Assembly: GCF_903969135.1 (NCBI RefSeq)
Contig: NZ_LR824569.1
Coordinates: 3,121,001-3,185,000, forward strand
DNA: 64,000 bases
Origin: Chryseobacterium sp. JV274
GTDB taxonomy: Bacteria > Bacteroidota > Bacteroidia > Flavobacteriales > Weeksellaceae
Reading direction: 5' to 3'
Position 1 is the first letter of the stretch. The number at the start of each line of letters is the position of its first letter. Made by a program: the position numbers and the translations under genes. Shown piece after piece: positions 1 through 9,251 of this stretch. The notes beneath the pieces were generated by a model. It was not told the DNA's origin, did not search any database, and worked only from the letters and a program-made list of their open reading frames with translations.

Positions 1-230
1 AGTTTTTGTCCCAGATCATCGTGTAATTCCTGTCCGATATAATTCAAGGTCTGTTCCTTCATTTCTACCTGTGAAGTGGCCAGCTCTTTTTCAAACCGCA
101 AATCTTTTTCTTTTTGCTCTATCAGCAAGGTTGTCTTTTTCTTAATGAAAACAGCATAAATGAAGATCATTGTCAAAACAACGATGAATAAAGTAATCGT
201 AAAGATGATGACCAAATTATTCTCTTCCAT
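1..230 (-). CDS. Sensor histidine kinase, HisKA_3 type (partial, N-terminus only)
   Basis: The gene begins at an ATG whose complement is at 228-230 and runs off the left edge of the window, so only about 76 codons are visible. The product opens with one hydrophobic segment (about residues 6-29), followed by a charged, probably coiled-coil stretch. It then reaches the motif ELHDDLGQKL, which is the phosphoacceptor H-box of NarL/DegS-type (HisKA_3) kinases. It is therefore a membrane-anchored sensor kinase that should pair with a LuxR-type regulator outside the window. It is the last visible gene of a minus-strand operon, 13 bases after the preceding membrane protein. No sensing domain is visible outside the membrane, so the input may come from a partner protein. 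Confidence 0.8.
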   Translation of the reverse strand, partial: MEENNLVIIFTITLFIVVLTMIFIYAVFIKKKTTLLIEQKEKDLRFEKELATSQVEMKEQTLNYIGQELHDDLGQK

Positions 231-243
231 ATCTGAAAAGGAT

Positions 244-888
244 TTATCTTATTTTTTCTTGTTTGTTCCAAATTAAGCCCAATATGAGTATACCGTTACT
301 GATCAGATTCAGCATAAATAAAATGAAGAAATAAATAGTCTCCGAAACAGTAGTTCTGAAAAAGAGTATCGGAATACTTCCAATAAAAAAGATCAGTAAA
401 GCCACTGATATCCAGAATGGTAAATAGCTCTTTATTTCCAGTATCTTATCAGAATTAAAGGTTTGGTACAGGAACAAAATAATTGAAAATAACAACAGAA
501 GAATATCTACATACAGCATATTAAAAGAAAAATGATGAAGCAGATCGTCTTCCGTAGAAAACATTACAGCAATATTGAGGACGAAAAGAGCCAGGATGAT
601 AGTCTGTATCTTTTTGAGCAGCGGAACATATAATAACTGGTGATAATAAAATAAATACAAAAAGAATACGATCATTAAAAACCCAATTACATAAAATATG
701 TCCGTAGGCAGGTTTGTCAGGTCGTAGTAGAAATAACAGAAAATATCAATCAGGGAAAACAACAGATATCCAATAATAAAAAATAAGTTCTCCTTTCCGG
801 TTTTTCTATGTTTTATGACCATTAAAAGCATCACTATGATGGATAGGATTATCGATATCTGTTTCCCTGTTTCAATATTCCAGTTCAT
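244..888 (-). CDS. Hypothetical polytopic membrane protein
   Basis: The 214-residue product is very hydrophobic, with about six or seven predicted transmembrane helices separated by short Lys/Asp-rich loops. It has no signal peptide and no recognisable catalytic motif. It lies between a small lipoprotein gene (12-base gap) and a HisKA_3 sensor kinase (13-base gap), all on the minus strand, so the three are probably co-transcribed. By position it may be a membrane sensor partner of the kinase, whose own input region is minimal, but that is inference. I do not recognise a named family. Confidence 0.7.
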   Translation of the reverse strand: MNWNIETGKQISIILSIIVMLLMVIKHRKTGKENLFFIIGYLLFSLIDIFCYFYYDLTNLPTDIFYVIGFLMIVFFLYLFYYHQLLYVPLLKKIQTIILALFVLNIAVMFSTEDDLLHHFSFNMLYVDILLLLFSIILFLYQTFNSDKILEIKSYLPFWISVALLIFFIGSIPILFFRTTVSETIYFFILFMLNLISNGILILGLIWNKQEKIR

Positions 889-900
889 AATTTTGTGTTT

Positions 901-1455
901 TTAAGGCATGGTTCCTGACAGGGTTTTTGGAGGAGGTGCCAGATTGGTCATATTCATAGATTCTATAGAAGTGACGTCTGTATTTTCCTCGGTGGACGCC
1001 GATCTGGCCATCGCATTGTCACCTTTTCTTTTTTGGGATGTAGGAACTAAAAATATGGTTTGATAGCCTGCATATTCAGGTTTTGCCATTTTGTTTTTAG
1101 GATGATTCACAGGATATTTTCCCATATAGATCCTGATTCCCGGATTTTTTAATTTTTGTTTTTTGGCATTTTCTTTTACGTATTTAATATAGCCTTCCAT
1201 ATCTTCCAGTGAAAACCAGTACCATCGGGAATCAGGTTCACCGTTTCTGTATTTCATGAGAATTTCATGATTGGTTCTCGTGTATTCATCAAAAAGGACC
1301 CGGCCTTCACGATAGCTTATCAGTTTCTTTTTATAACTGTTACTAACGGGTTCTTTAGGAGGTTCAGAGCAGCGGGTGCAGCTTAAAAAACAGAGCGTTA
1401 GAATAAATGCTGCACAAAGCAAACTTAAAGTCTTAGTAAAAAAGGAAGTTTTCAT
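901..1455 (-). CDS. Hypothetical lipoprotein
   Basis: The 184-residue product has a Lys-containing N-terminus, a hydrophobic core and a lipobox ending in LSC at about residue 26, so it should be a lipidated envelope protein. The mature part is Lys-rich with a motif around RWYWFSLEDMEGYI and ends in a Ser/Thr/Pro-rich low-complexity tail. I do not recognise the family. It is the first gene of a likely operon with the downstream membrane protein and sensor kinase, which suggests a role in signal perception or as the regulated output. Confidence 0.65.
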   Translation of the reverse strand: MKTSFFTKTLSLLCAAFILTLCFLSCTRCSEPPKEPVSNSYKKKLISYREGRVLFDEYTRTNHEILMKYRNGEPDSRWYWFSLEDMEGYIKYVKENAKKQKLKNPGIRIYMGKYPVNHPKNKMAKPEYAGYQTIFLVPTSQKRKGDNAMARSASTEENTDVTSIESMNMTNLAPPPKTLSGTMP

Positions 1456-1480
1456 TTTTATGGTTTTTAATTTTATGGAA

Positions 1481-1488
1481 CAAAATTA
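1481..1488 (-). promoter_or_regulatory. Candidate flavobacterial -7 box
   Basis: Read on the minus strand this is TAATTTTG, which matches the Bacteroidota -7 consensus TAnnTTTG, about 26 bases upstream of the lipoprotein start at 1455. A clean -33 TTTG is not visible at the usual spacing. Confidence 0.4.
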
Positions 1489-1659
1489 GCTAACGGCACA
1501 ACTATAAAAAAGAGGGAAAACACTGTTTTTATCCTTTACTAAATTTACGGCTTTTTAATATTCAGTTGAATATGAATTATTGATTTGTTTTTATTTAAAA
1601 AAAAATATTAATTATGATTATTAAAATAACAATATCTGTTTGGTTCCGAAACTAAGTAT

Positions 1660-1694
1660 AAAAAACAGGACCGGGAAGAGATTTCCGGTCCTGT
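1660..1694 (-). terminator. Rho-independent terminator after universal stress gene
   Basis: A perfect 10-bp stem (1665-1674 pairing with 1685-1694) closes a 10-base loop. On the minus strand the stem is followed by a run of T, as expected for an intrinsic terminator about 80 bases after the universal stress gene. Confidence 0.8.
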
Positions 1695-1771
1695 CAAACA
1701 AGATTAAGTGTAAAATTTAGCCTTTAAAGGCAAAAAGGATAATTCAAAATGTGTTCAGATTTTTATTGATC

Positions 1772-2596
1772 TTAATCTATGTTTAGGGGAATTGATAGTA
1801 ATGGTACTTTATTTTTATAAGCCATTATAGCTGTTTTACTTCGGTGAAAAAGAGATTCTATAAGGTTGTATTTGTAGGGAACCATAGTCAGAAGATCCGG
1901 GTTTGTGAGTCTGATTTCCTCCTCAATAGCTTTGATAACTTCTATGGATTGAGTCATTTTAAAACTATATTTAATATCATCCAGATCATATCCGGAATTC
2001 AGGTCAATATCATGAATAACCTCGGCAAAATCTTCCAGCCTTTCACTTACATTGAATACCTCAATCTCAGCATTAAACTTATTAATGAAATAATAAATAT
2101 CATTCATTGCTGTCCAGGTCATGCTTTTGTGGGTATCATAAGCAAAAAGAATTTTCCTGATTCCCGTATACTCTATATGGGCAGGGACAATTAATATCGG
2201 CTTTTTTATTCTATGGATAGCTCTTGTTACACTGTTACCCAAAAGCTTTTGTTCAAGCGTTTTTTCTGCGATTCCCATCACAATAAAATCACATTCGTGG
2301 ATCTGTATGCACTTTTCAAGCTCTTCAATAAAATTGCCGGAAGCCAGATGATATCCGGTTTCTATAGCATAAAGCGTCGTAAGTCCGGCGGCCTTGTCGT
2401 CCAGTTTTTTCTGATTTTTAAGCGTTTGAGCATAGAAAAAATCTGCTGAAGCCTGGGCATTCAAAGCATGAATAGATACGGTTTGAAGATTAAAAAGTAT
2501 AATCCTGTATTTATTTTCTTTAGCCATAGATGCTGCATAATGAGTAGCATTTTCAGCTTCGTGGGAAAAATCTGTGCAGACAATTATTGTTTTCAT
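1772..2596 (-). CDS. Universal stress protein, tandem UspA domains
   Basis: The 274-residue cytoplasmic protein consists of two UspA folds. Domain one (about 1-140) starts with TIIVCTDFSHEAENA, which carries the usual nucleotide-site Asp. It ends with a loop around LLGNSVTRAIHRIKKPILIVP that resembles the ATP-binding glycine loop. Domain two (about 145-274) begins KILFAYDTH but lacks the glycine-rich loop, so probably only the first half binds nucleotide. Such double Usp proteins are common stress-response proteins in Bacteroidota. The gene is monocistronic, with its own -7 box and a terminator downstream. Confidence 0.9.
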   Translation of the reverse strand: MKTIIVCTDFSHEAENATHYAASMAKENKYRIILFNLQTVSIHALNAQASADFFYAQTLKNQKKLDDKAAGLTTLYAIETGYHLASGNFIEELEKCIQIHECDFIVMGIAEKTLEQKLLGNSVTRAIHRIKKPILIVPAHIEYTGIRKILFAYDTHKSMTWTAMNDIYYFINKFNAEIEVFNVSERLEDFAEVIHDIDLNSGYDLDDIKYSFKMTQSIEVIKAIEEEIRLTNPDLLTMVPYKYNLIESLFHRSKTAIMAYKNKVPLLSIPLNID

Positions 2597-2615
2597 TGTT
2601 CCGGATTTAATACTG

Positions 2616-2623
2616 CAAAACTA
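2616..2623 (-). promoter_or_regulatory. Candidate -7 box for the universal stress gene
   Basis: On the minus strand the sequence reads TAGTTTTG, matching TAnnTTTG, about 20 bases upstream of the ATG at 2596. No clear -33 TTTG is found at the expected distance. Confidence 0.45.
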
Positions 2624-2825
2624 TGGTATACAGGATTTCACCTATGGTAAAAATAAGGTGACATTGCATAAAATGATGATGAACTGTCTTTTTCAGGTGA
2701 TGAAGCGTCACATCCATTTGAACGCTGCTATTTTACGTTTCAGGTACGGTTTTGGCGGTCTCGGCTAAAATAGGAGGGATTCGTCTAAAATCTATTTCTA
2801 TATTTACATTCATAAAATCCCGGAT

Positions 2826-3944
2826 ATGAATAGGATTTCTACCATCAGAAAAAATATAGTAAGAAATAAGAAGATTCTTTCTACCATGAAGAGAAGGCTC
2901 GTGATCTGGGCAGTAGCAGTAGTTACTTTCTGTGTTTTTTCCTATCTTATTGATCCTTTTGACCCTATTTGGAAAGAATATTTGAACGCTCCGCTGAGGA
3001 TGATTCTGGAAGATGCCTCATGGATTGTCTTTTTTTCTATCATCATCTCAGAGGTAAGTATATTTATAGACAGAACACTCAATAAGCTGCTTCCCTGGAG
3101 TAACAGAACCGTGAAGCGATTGCTCATCCAGTGTTTGATTCAGATCGTGGGAAGTGTCATGATTGTGATCATTATTAATGCCATTGTAGACTGTACCTCA
3201 GTGACATTACCCGAAATGGATTCCCGCAAAGAATACACGCTGTTGGGACAATGGATCGCAACTAATATTGTAATATCGTTGATTATCAGTGCCTTTAATA
3301 CCGTGGATTATTTACTTGAAAACTGGAAAAAAACTGCCGTAGAAGCAGCCCAGCATAAACTTAGGGCATCAAAACACAAGCAGGCTGCTATGGCGGCAGA
3401 GCTTCAGGCTCTTAAGCTTCAGATAGACCCTCATTTTATTTTCAACAACTTAAGTGTACTGTCAGAACTCATCCTTGAAGATCAGCAGCTGGGGTATGAA
3501 TATTCAGAGAAGTTTGCAAGAGTATACAGATATCTGTTGGTCAATTCCAAAAAAGATATTATTGCAGTAGAAGAGGAGCTCAAATTTTTAGAATCCTACA
3601 TCTTTCTGATTGAAAAAAGAATTGGTGAAGGTGTTATATTCAAAATAGATATTCAGGAAGAATACAGGTCCAGATTTACCCTTCCACTGTCTTTACAATT
3701 GTTGGTTGAAAATGCCATTAAGCATAATCAAACTTCTAAATTAAATCCTCTGGAAATTCACGTTTATACAAACTCTGAAGGAGAATTGATAGTCTCCAAT
3801 ACATTTCTGCCTTTGATCAATAAGCCGGATTCCTCAGGAGTAGGACTCACCAATATTATTGCACGGTACGAAATCCTGGGATATCCTAAGCCTGTAATTG
3901 AAAAAACGGAAGATAAATTTATTGTAAAACTCCCATTGATATGA
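2826..3944 (+). CDS. LytS/YehU-type sensor histidine kinase
   Basis: The 372-residue protein has four hydrophobic segments (about 24-42, 66-85, 104-123 and 147-164), then a coiled coil and the His_kinase (PF06580) module. The phosphoacceptor is His203 in LQIDPHFIFNNLS, and the N-box reads LLVENAIKHNQ near residue 295. A C-terminal GxGLxNI motif completes the ATPase-like domain. It is an integral membrane kinase whose input is sensed by or near the membrane. A second ATG at 2886 would shorten the N-terminus without losing a helix, so the exact start is uncertain. Its stop overlaps the start of the LytTR regulator by 4 bases (ATGA), which indicates translational coupling and a cognate pair. Confidence 0.9.
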   Translation: MNRISTIRKNIVRNKKILSTMKRRLVIWAVAVVTFCVFSYLIDPFDPIWKEYLNAPLRMILEDASWIVFFSIIISEVSIFIDRTLNKLLPWSNRTVKRLLIQCLIQIVGSVMIVIIINAIVDCTSVTLPEMDSRKEYTLLGQWIATNIVISLIISAFNTVDYLLENWKKTAVEAAQHKLRASKHKQAAMAAELQALKLQIDPHFIFNNLSVLSELILEDQQLGYEYSEKFARVYRYLLVNSKKDIIAVEEELKFLESYIFLIEKRIGEGVIFKIDIQEEYRSRFTLPLSLQLLVENAIKHNQTSKLNPLEIHVYTNSEGELIVSNTFLPLINKPDSSGVGLTNIIARYEILGYPKPVIEKTEDKFIVKLPLI

Positions 3945-4705
3945 AGATTAATAAAGTTTTAATCGTTGAAGACGAAAGACCCAATGCTGACAGATTAAAA
4001 AGACTCTTGTTGAAGTTAAGACCCCATATCGAAATCCTGTCTGTAGAAGACTCGATAACTTCAACAGTACACTGGCTGGAAAATAATGTCGTTCCGGATG
4101 TCATCATGATGGATGTACGCCTTGCAGATGGGCTTAGCTTTGAAATATTCAACAAGCATGAAATTAAAAGTGCAGTTATATTCACTACAGCATACGATGA
4201 ATATGCAGTACAGGCATTTAAATACAACAGTGTAGATTATCTGCTGAAACCCATTGAAGAAGAAGAGCTGGATGCCGCTTTAAAACGTTATGAAACCTTT
4301 ATGGAAGCCGTTCCGGTAGTAGGAACAGCTATTGAAGGATTATTGAATTATATTCAGCCGAAAGATTACAGAAAGCGCTTTCTCATAGCCCACAGAGATG
4401 GATATAAAACTGTTTTGGCAGAAGATATCCTATACATTTATACTGAATTGGGAATCAGCAAAGCGATGTTGAATACAGGGGTGGTAGAGAATGTTCCGCA
4501 AACGCTGGAAGAACTTGAGAAACAGTTAGATCCCAAATTCTTTTTCCGGGCCAACAGACAATTTATCATTCACATCAATTCAGTAAAGCAAATCTTTAAT
4601 CATTTTAATGGAAAGCTAAAACTGGAACTGAGAAAACAGCCCGATATGGAAGTGGTTGTAAGCCGTGAAAAAGCCTCTATTTTCAAATCCTGGATGGATT
4701 ATTAA
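3941..4705 (+). CDS. LytTR-family response regulator
   Basis: The 254-residue protein has a receiver domain (about 1-120) with acidic residues in VEDE, phosphoacceptor Asp58 in DVIMMDVRLADG, the switch Thr in FTTAY and the conserved Lys in LLKP. A LytTR DNA-binding domain follows (about 148-254; FFRANRQFIIHINSV is typical). It overlaps the upstream kinase by 4 bases and is its evident partner. A terminator follows and then an RND efflux operon 235 bases away on the same strand. That makes the efflux operon a reasonable but unproven target. Confidence 0.92.
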   Translation: MKINKVLIVEDERPNADRLKRLLLKLRPHIEILSVEDSITSTVHWLENNVVPDVIMMDVRLADGLSFEIFNKHEIKSAVIFTTAYDEYAVQAFKYNSVDYLLKPIEEEELDAALKRYETFMEAVPVVGTAIEGLLNYIQPKDYRKRFLIAHRDGYKTVLAEDILYIYTELGISKAMLNTGVVENVPQTLEELEKQLDPKFFFRANRQFIIHINSVKQIFNHFNGKLKLELRKQPDMEVVVSREKASIFKSWMDY

Positions 4706-4717
4706 TCTCATAAAAAC

Positions 4718-4755
4718 AAAAAAAGACTACTTTATCTAAAAGCAGTCTTTTTTTT
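4718..4755 (+). terminator. Rho-independent terminator after LytTR gene
   Basis: An A-rich arm with AAAGACTAC pairs imperfectly with GCAGTCTTT around an 11-base loop, followed by eight T residues. It ends the two-component operon before the efflux genes. Confidence 0.75.
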
Positions 4756-4940
4756 GTTTCAGTCTTATTTTACCCAGAAAAGCTTTTTTTTATCAGATTT
4801 ATAAGAGAAAACAGCTGTTTTCCCTTCATTTTTACTATCATACGTTTCACCTGCGATTAATGACACTTCACCCAATTTCTAAGTGAATATCCTTATTATA
4901 TGAAGTTATTTTGCTCCTGTAAAATTTAAAAACTCATGTT

Positions 4941-6062
4941 ATGAATTACAGAAAAGGATATCTGGTACTCTCACTTACAGCTGCAGCAATACTGTCCTCG
5001 TGCGGTTCCGGGAATGGCCAGGAAAATGCCCAGCAGATGCAGCAGGCATTGCCTACAGATTTTATCCAGGTGAAGTCCGGAGATGCCGATGTGTCTACAG
5101 GATACCCGGGAAGCATAGAAGGGCAGGACAATGTAGATATTAAAGCACAGGTAACAGGTTATCTGGAAGCAGTATATATCAAAGAAGGACAATATGTAAG
5201 TAAAGGACAGACCCTTTTCAGAATAAATCCATCCGTATACAACGAACAGGTAAATACCAATGAAGCCGCTTTAAAATCTGCTCTGGCGGCACAGGAGACA
5301 GCAAGACTTGAAGTTGAAAAACTAAAACCTCTTGTCGAAGGAAAAGTAGTTTCTGATATGCAGTTGAAAACAGCTCAGGCAAGCTATAAAGCCGCTTCAG
5401 CACAAGTAGCACAGGCACAGTCATCATTAGGATCATCAAAAATCAATGCCAATTTTACCTACATCAAAGCTCCCGTGAGCGGATATATAGGAAGAATTCC
5501 AAATAGAGTAGGAAACCTTATCAGTCCGTCAGATGCTTCTCCTTTGACAACACTTTCAAGCATAAACAGTGTGAATGTATACTTCTCAATGAATGAAGCT
5601 GATTTTATCGCGCATAGTAAAGCTTCGGTATCAGGAAATAATGCAGAAGATGTAGAACTGATCCTTGCAGATGGTTCTACCTATTCTCTTAAAGGAAAAC
5701 TGGAAAATGCCAGCGGAAACTTCGATAGGAATACAGGAAGTATTCAGATGAAAGCTGTTTTTCAAAATCCCGATAAATTATTGAGAGCCGGAGGAACAGC
5801 AAGAGTAATGATTCACAATGCACTGAATGGGGTGATCAAACTTCCGAAAACATCTGTGAAAGATATTCAGGACAGGTTCTTTGTCTATAAACTGAATGGT
5901 AAGGATAAAGTGAAAATGACCCAGATTACCGTTTCTGGAAGCACATCTCAGGATTACTTTATCAACGAAGGCGTGAATGCAGGAGACAAGATTGCCATCA
6001 ACAGAATTGATGCTCTTACAGACGGCGCACAGGTTGTTGCGACAACAGTTCCTTTGAAATAG
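4941..6062 (+). CDS. RND efflux periplasmic adaptor (membrane fusion protein)
   Basis: The 373-residue lipoprotein has the lipobox LSSC (Cys21), which would anchor it in the inner membrane. The order of domains is that of AcrA/MexA adaptors: a lipoyl-type half (about 55-95, with VSKGQTLFRI), an alpha-hairpin (about 95-160, Ala/Gln-rich), the second lipoyl half (about 160-190, YIKAPVSGYIGRI), and beta-barrel and membrane-proximal domains to the C-terminus. It bridges the inner-membrane pump and the outer-membrane channel encoded directly downstream (30-base and then overlapping spacing). The substrate cannot be told from sequence. Confidence 0.93.
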   Translation: MNYRKGYLVLSLTAAAILSSCGSGNGQENAQQMQQALPTDFIQVKSGDADVSTGYPGSIEGQDNVDIKAQVTGYLEAVYIKEGQYVSKGQTLFRINPSVYNEQVNTNEAALKSALAAQETARLEVEKLKPLVEGKVVSDMQLKTAQASYKAASAQVAQAQSSLGSSKINANFTYIKAPVSGYIGRIPNRVGNLISPSDASPLTTLSSINSVNVYFSMNEADFIAHSKASVSGNNAEDVELILADGSTYSLKGKLENASGNFDRNTGSIQMKAVFQNPDKLLRAGGTARVMIHNALNGVIKLPKTSVKDIQDRFFVYKLNGKDKVKMTQITVSGSTSQDYFINEGVNAGDKIAINRIDALTDGAQVVATTVPLK

Positions 6063-6092
6063 TTGTATAACCATTCTTAGAAAATTCAAAAA

Positions 6093-9000
6093 ATGTTAAA
6101 AAAGATAATAGACCGTCCGGTACTGGCGACGGTAATATCCCTTATCATTGTTATTTTAGGGATCATAGGATTAAACCAGCTGGCAGTGACCAGATTCCCG
6201 GATATTTCCCCACCTACCATTACTGTTTCAGGATCGTATCCGGGAGGAAACAGTGAAACAGTGATCCGTTCCGTGGTAACTCCACTGGAAGAACAGATTA
6301 ATGGAGTGGAAGATATGGAGTATATGAAATCCAGTGCAAGTAATGACGGCACATTTTCGATCTCCATCATATTCAAACAAGGTGTGAATGCAGATCAGGC
6401 TGCTGTAAATGTCCAAAACAGGGTACAGCAGGCCACTCCGATACTTCCTCAGGAGGTGGTGAGAATGGGACTGACTACATCCAAGCAGCAGAACAGTATG
6501 GTATTGATTTTCAATATTTATACTGAAGATAATAAACAATATGATGAAACCTTCCTTCAGAACTACGCGAATATTAATCTTATTCCGCAGGTCAAAAGGG
6601 TAAAAGGAGTAGGGCAGGCCATGGTATTTGGGTTGAAAGATTATTCCATGAGAATATGGCTTAACCCTCAGAAAATGTCATCTTACGGTCTTGAGCCGGC
6701 AGATGTTTCCAGAGCGATTGCTGACCACAGTTTGGAGTCAGCTCCGGGTAAGTTGGGAGAAGAATCTGATGCGGCTTTAGAATATGTCATCCGATATAAA
6801 GGGAAAAAGAACAAGCCGGAGCAATATGAGAATATCATTGTTAAAAATACCGGAAGTCAGGTAATCAGGCTTAAAGATGTAGCCCGTGTAGAGTTCGGAG
6901 CGATTTCAAATACGGGAGATAACCTTTCCAATGGGAAAAATGCGGTTACTGTAGCGATTATGCAGACCACAGGATCCAATGCCAATCAGATTGAAATAGG
7001 AGTAAACAAAGCCCTTGATCAGTTGTCAAAATCATTCCCTCCAGGTATTAAATATACAAAGGTAATGAGTACCAAAGAGAGATTGGATGAGGCTACAGGA
7101 CAGGTGAAGTCTACCTTGATAGAAGCATTTATACTGGTATTTATTGTAGTATTTATCTTTTTACAGGATTTCAGATCTACTATTATTCCGGCAGTGGCAG
7201 TTCCGGTAGCGATTATCGGTACCTTCTTCTTCCTTCTGGTCTTAGGATTTACCATCAACGTACTGACGCTTTTTGCCCTTGTACTGGCCATCGGTATTGT
7301 CGTCGATGATGCGATTGTAGTAGTGGAAGCCGTCCACAGTAATATGGAAGGAACTAACCTTTCAGGAAGAGAGGCTACTCACAAAGCGATGAGTGAGATT
7401 ACAGGAGCTGTTATTTCTATTACGCTGGTAATGTCTGCAGTATTTATTCCTATCGGATTTATGTCCGGTTCAGCAGGATTATTCTATAAGCAGTTTGCCT
7501 ATACATTGGCTATAGCGATCATTATTTCTGCGGTTAATGCATTGACTTTAACTCCGGCTTTATGTGCTGTATTTTTGAAGAATAACCATTCGGGAGAAGG
7601 TAAAAAACCAAAAGGATTCGGGCAAAGATTTGCGGTGGCATTCAATGCCGGATTTAATAATATGACCAACCGTTATGCAAAAGGAGTTCGATTCTTAATT
7701 GGACGTAAATGGATTGCAGGAGGGTTAATAGTAGCGGTTATCGGTGTCGCAGGATGGCTCATGTCAAGCACGCCAAAAAGTTTTGTACCCATGGAAGATG
7801 ACGGATTCTTTATGTACACCTTAAGCATGCCTCCGGGAACGGCATTGACAAAAACTACGGAAGTTTCCAACAAAATCAATGAAATCTTAAAAGGAGTAGA
7901 TGCCGTTCAGGAAAATACTTCCATTACAGGATACAACCTGCTTAGTAACAGTGCGGGGCCAGCTTACGCCATGGGATTTGTTAAACTGAAACCCAAAAAA
8001 GAAAGAGGTGAAGTTCAGGATATCCAGGAGGTTGTAGATATGGCTAATGCAAAATTGGGAGTGATCAAAGAAGGAAGTGTGATGACCTTCAGAATGCCTC
8101 CGGTAGAAGGATACGGAATGACGAATGATGCAGAGATCGTACTTCAGGACCGTATGGGAAGAGATCCTCAGGTTCTTAAGGCCAAAGCGGATGAATTAAT
8201 TGGTCAGCTGATGAAGGTCCCGGAAGTAGCATTTGCCTACACGATGTTCAGGGCAGATTATCCTCAGATGGAGCTTGAAGTGAATGAAGATAAAGCAAAA
8301 CAGCTGGGAGTAAGCATTTCAAACCTGTTAGGAACCGTTCAGACGTATTTCTCAGGAGATCAGTCTCAGAACTTCTCAAGATTCGGGAAATTTTACAGAG
8401 TGAATATTAAGGCAGATGGTGTTTTCAGAATGGATGAGCAGGCCTTCAATGATATTTTCGTGAAAAATGAAAAAGGAGATATGGTGCCGGTGAATACACT
8501 GATCACTTTGAAAAAAGTCTATGGTCCGGAATCTGTTCAGCGTTATAACCTTTACAACTCATTAAATATCAACGTATCTCCAAAACCGGGAGTAAGTAAC
8601 GGAGAATTGATGGGGAAACTGGAGCAGACCTTAAGCAAATTGCCTTCTGACTACAGCTACGAATGGACGGGATTGAGCCTGGAAGAGAAATCTGCAGGAA
8701 ATCAGACGATTGCCATCTTCGGATTATGCTTGCTTTTCGTATACCTGCTATTGGCAGCTCAGTATGAAAGTTATATCCTTCCTCTGGCAGTAATGCTTTC
8801 TATCCCAACGGGAATTGTAGGAGCGTTCCTGGGAATAAAAGCGATCGGACTGGATAACAATATTTATGTGCAGGTAGGATTGATTATGCTTATTGGATTA
8901 TTAGCCAAAAATGCCATTCTTATTGTTGAATTTGCTATCCAAAGGAGAAAATCAGGGCTTTCGATCCTGGATTCTGCACTGGAAGGAGCGAAGGCGAGAT

Positions 9001-9251
9001 TACGTCCGATTATCATGACTTCATTAGCCTTTATTGTAGGAATGGTTCCGCTGATGATTTCTTCAGGAGGAATGGCTTCAGGAAATAAATCAATCAGTAC
9101 AAGTGCAGCAATGGGAATGCTGAGTGGAGTGGTTTTGGGAGTTTTTGTAATTCCTGTACTCTACATGTTTTTCCAGTATCTGGATGAGAAATTCTCTGCC
9201 AAAAAGAAGTACAATACGATAGAAAATCAATTGACAAATGAGAATATTTAA
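6093..9251 (+). CDS. RND efflux transporter, HAE1/AcrB family
   Basis: The 1052-residue inner-membrane pump has the full length and duplicated layout of the HAE1 family: TM1 at about 10-28, a large periplasmic loop, TM2-6, a second half with TM7, a second periplasmic loop, and TM8-12. The proton-relay aspartates are visible in TM4 (IGIVVDDAIVVVEAV) and the conserved Lys in TM10 (GLLAKNAILIVEFA). It exports hydrophobic compounds by proton antiport together with the adaptor upstream and the channel downstream. The next gene starts 14 bases before its stop. Drug specificity is not predictable. Confidence 0.95.
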   Translation: MLKKIIDRPVLATVISLIIVILGIIGLNQLAVTRFPDISPPTITVSGSYPGGNSETVIRSVVTPLEEQINGVEDMEYMKSSASNDGTFSISIIFKQGVNADQAAVNVQNRVQQATPILPQEVVRMGLTTSKQQNSMVLIFNIYTEDNKQYDETFLQNYANINLIPQVKRVKGVGQAMVFGLKDYSMRIWLNPQKMSSYGLEPADVSRAIADHSLESAPGKLGEESDAALEYVIRYKGKKNKPEQYENIIVKNTGSQVIRLKDVARVEFGAISNTGDNLSNGKNAVTVAIMQTTGSNANQIEIGVNKALDQLSKSFPPGIKYTKVMSTKERLDEATGQVKSTLIEAFILVFIVVFIFLQDFRSTIIPAVAVPVAIIGTFFFLLVLGFTINVLTLFALVLAIGIVVDDAIVVVEAVHSNMEGTNLSGREATHKAMSEITGAVISITLVMSAVFIPIGFMSGSAGLFYKQFAYTLAIAIIISAVNALTLTPALCAVFLKNNHSGEGKKPKGFGQRFAVAFNAGFNNMTNRYAKGVRFLIGRKWIAGGLIVAVIGVAGWLMSSTPKSFVPMEDDGFFMYTLSMPPGTALTKTTEVSNKINEILKGVDAVQENTSITGYNLLSNSAGPAYAMGFVKLKPKKERGEVQDIQEVVDMANAKLGVIKEGSVMTFRMPPVEGYGMTNDAEIVLQDRMGRDPQVLKAKADELIGQLMKVPEVAFAYTMFRADYPQMELEVNEDKAKQLGVSISNLLGTVQTYFSGDQSQNFSRFGKFYRVNIKADGVFRMDEQAFNDIFVKNEKGDMVPVNTLITLKKVYGPESVQRYNLYNSLNINVSPKPGVSNGELMGKLEQTLSKLPSDYSYEWTGLSLEEKSAGNQTIAIFGLCLLFVYLLLAAQYESYILPLAVMLSIPTGIVGAFLGIKAIGLDNNIYVQVGLIMLIGLLAKNAILIVEFAIQRRKSGLSILDSALEGAKARLRPIIMTSLAFIVGMVPLMISSGGMASGNKSISTSAAMGMLSGVVLGVFVIPVLYMFFQYLDEKFSAKKKYNTIENQLTNENI

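Larger units (their letters stand above)
1456..1771. other. Intergenic region, 316 bases
   Basis: AT-rich region between the end of the universal stress gene and the start of the lipoprotein gene, both on the minus strand. It contains the candidate promoter at 1481-1488 and the terminator hairpin at 1665-1694. The stretch between them is mostly A/T homopolymer and I see no gene or RNA in it. Confidence 0.6.
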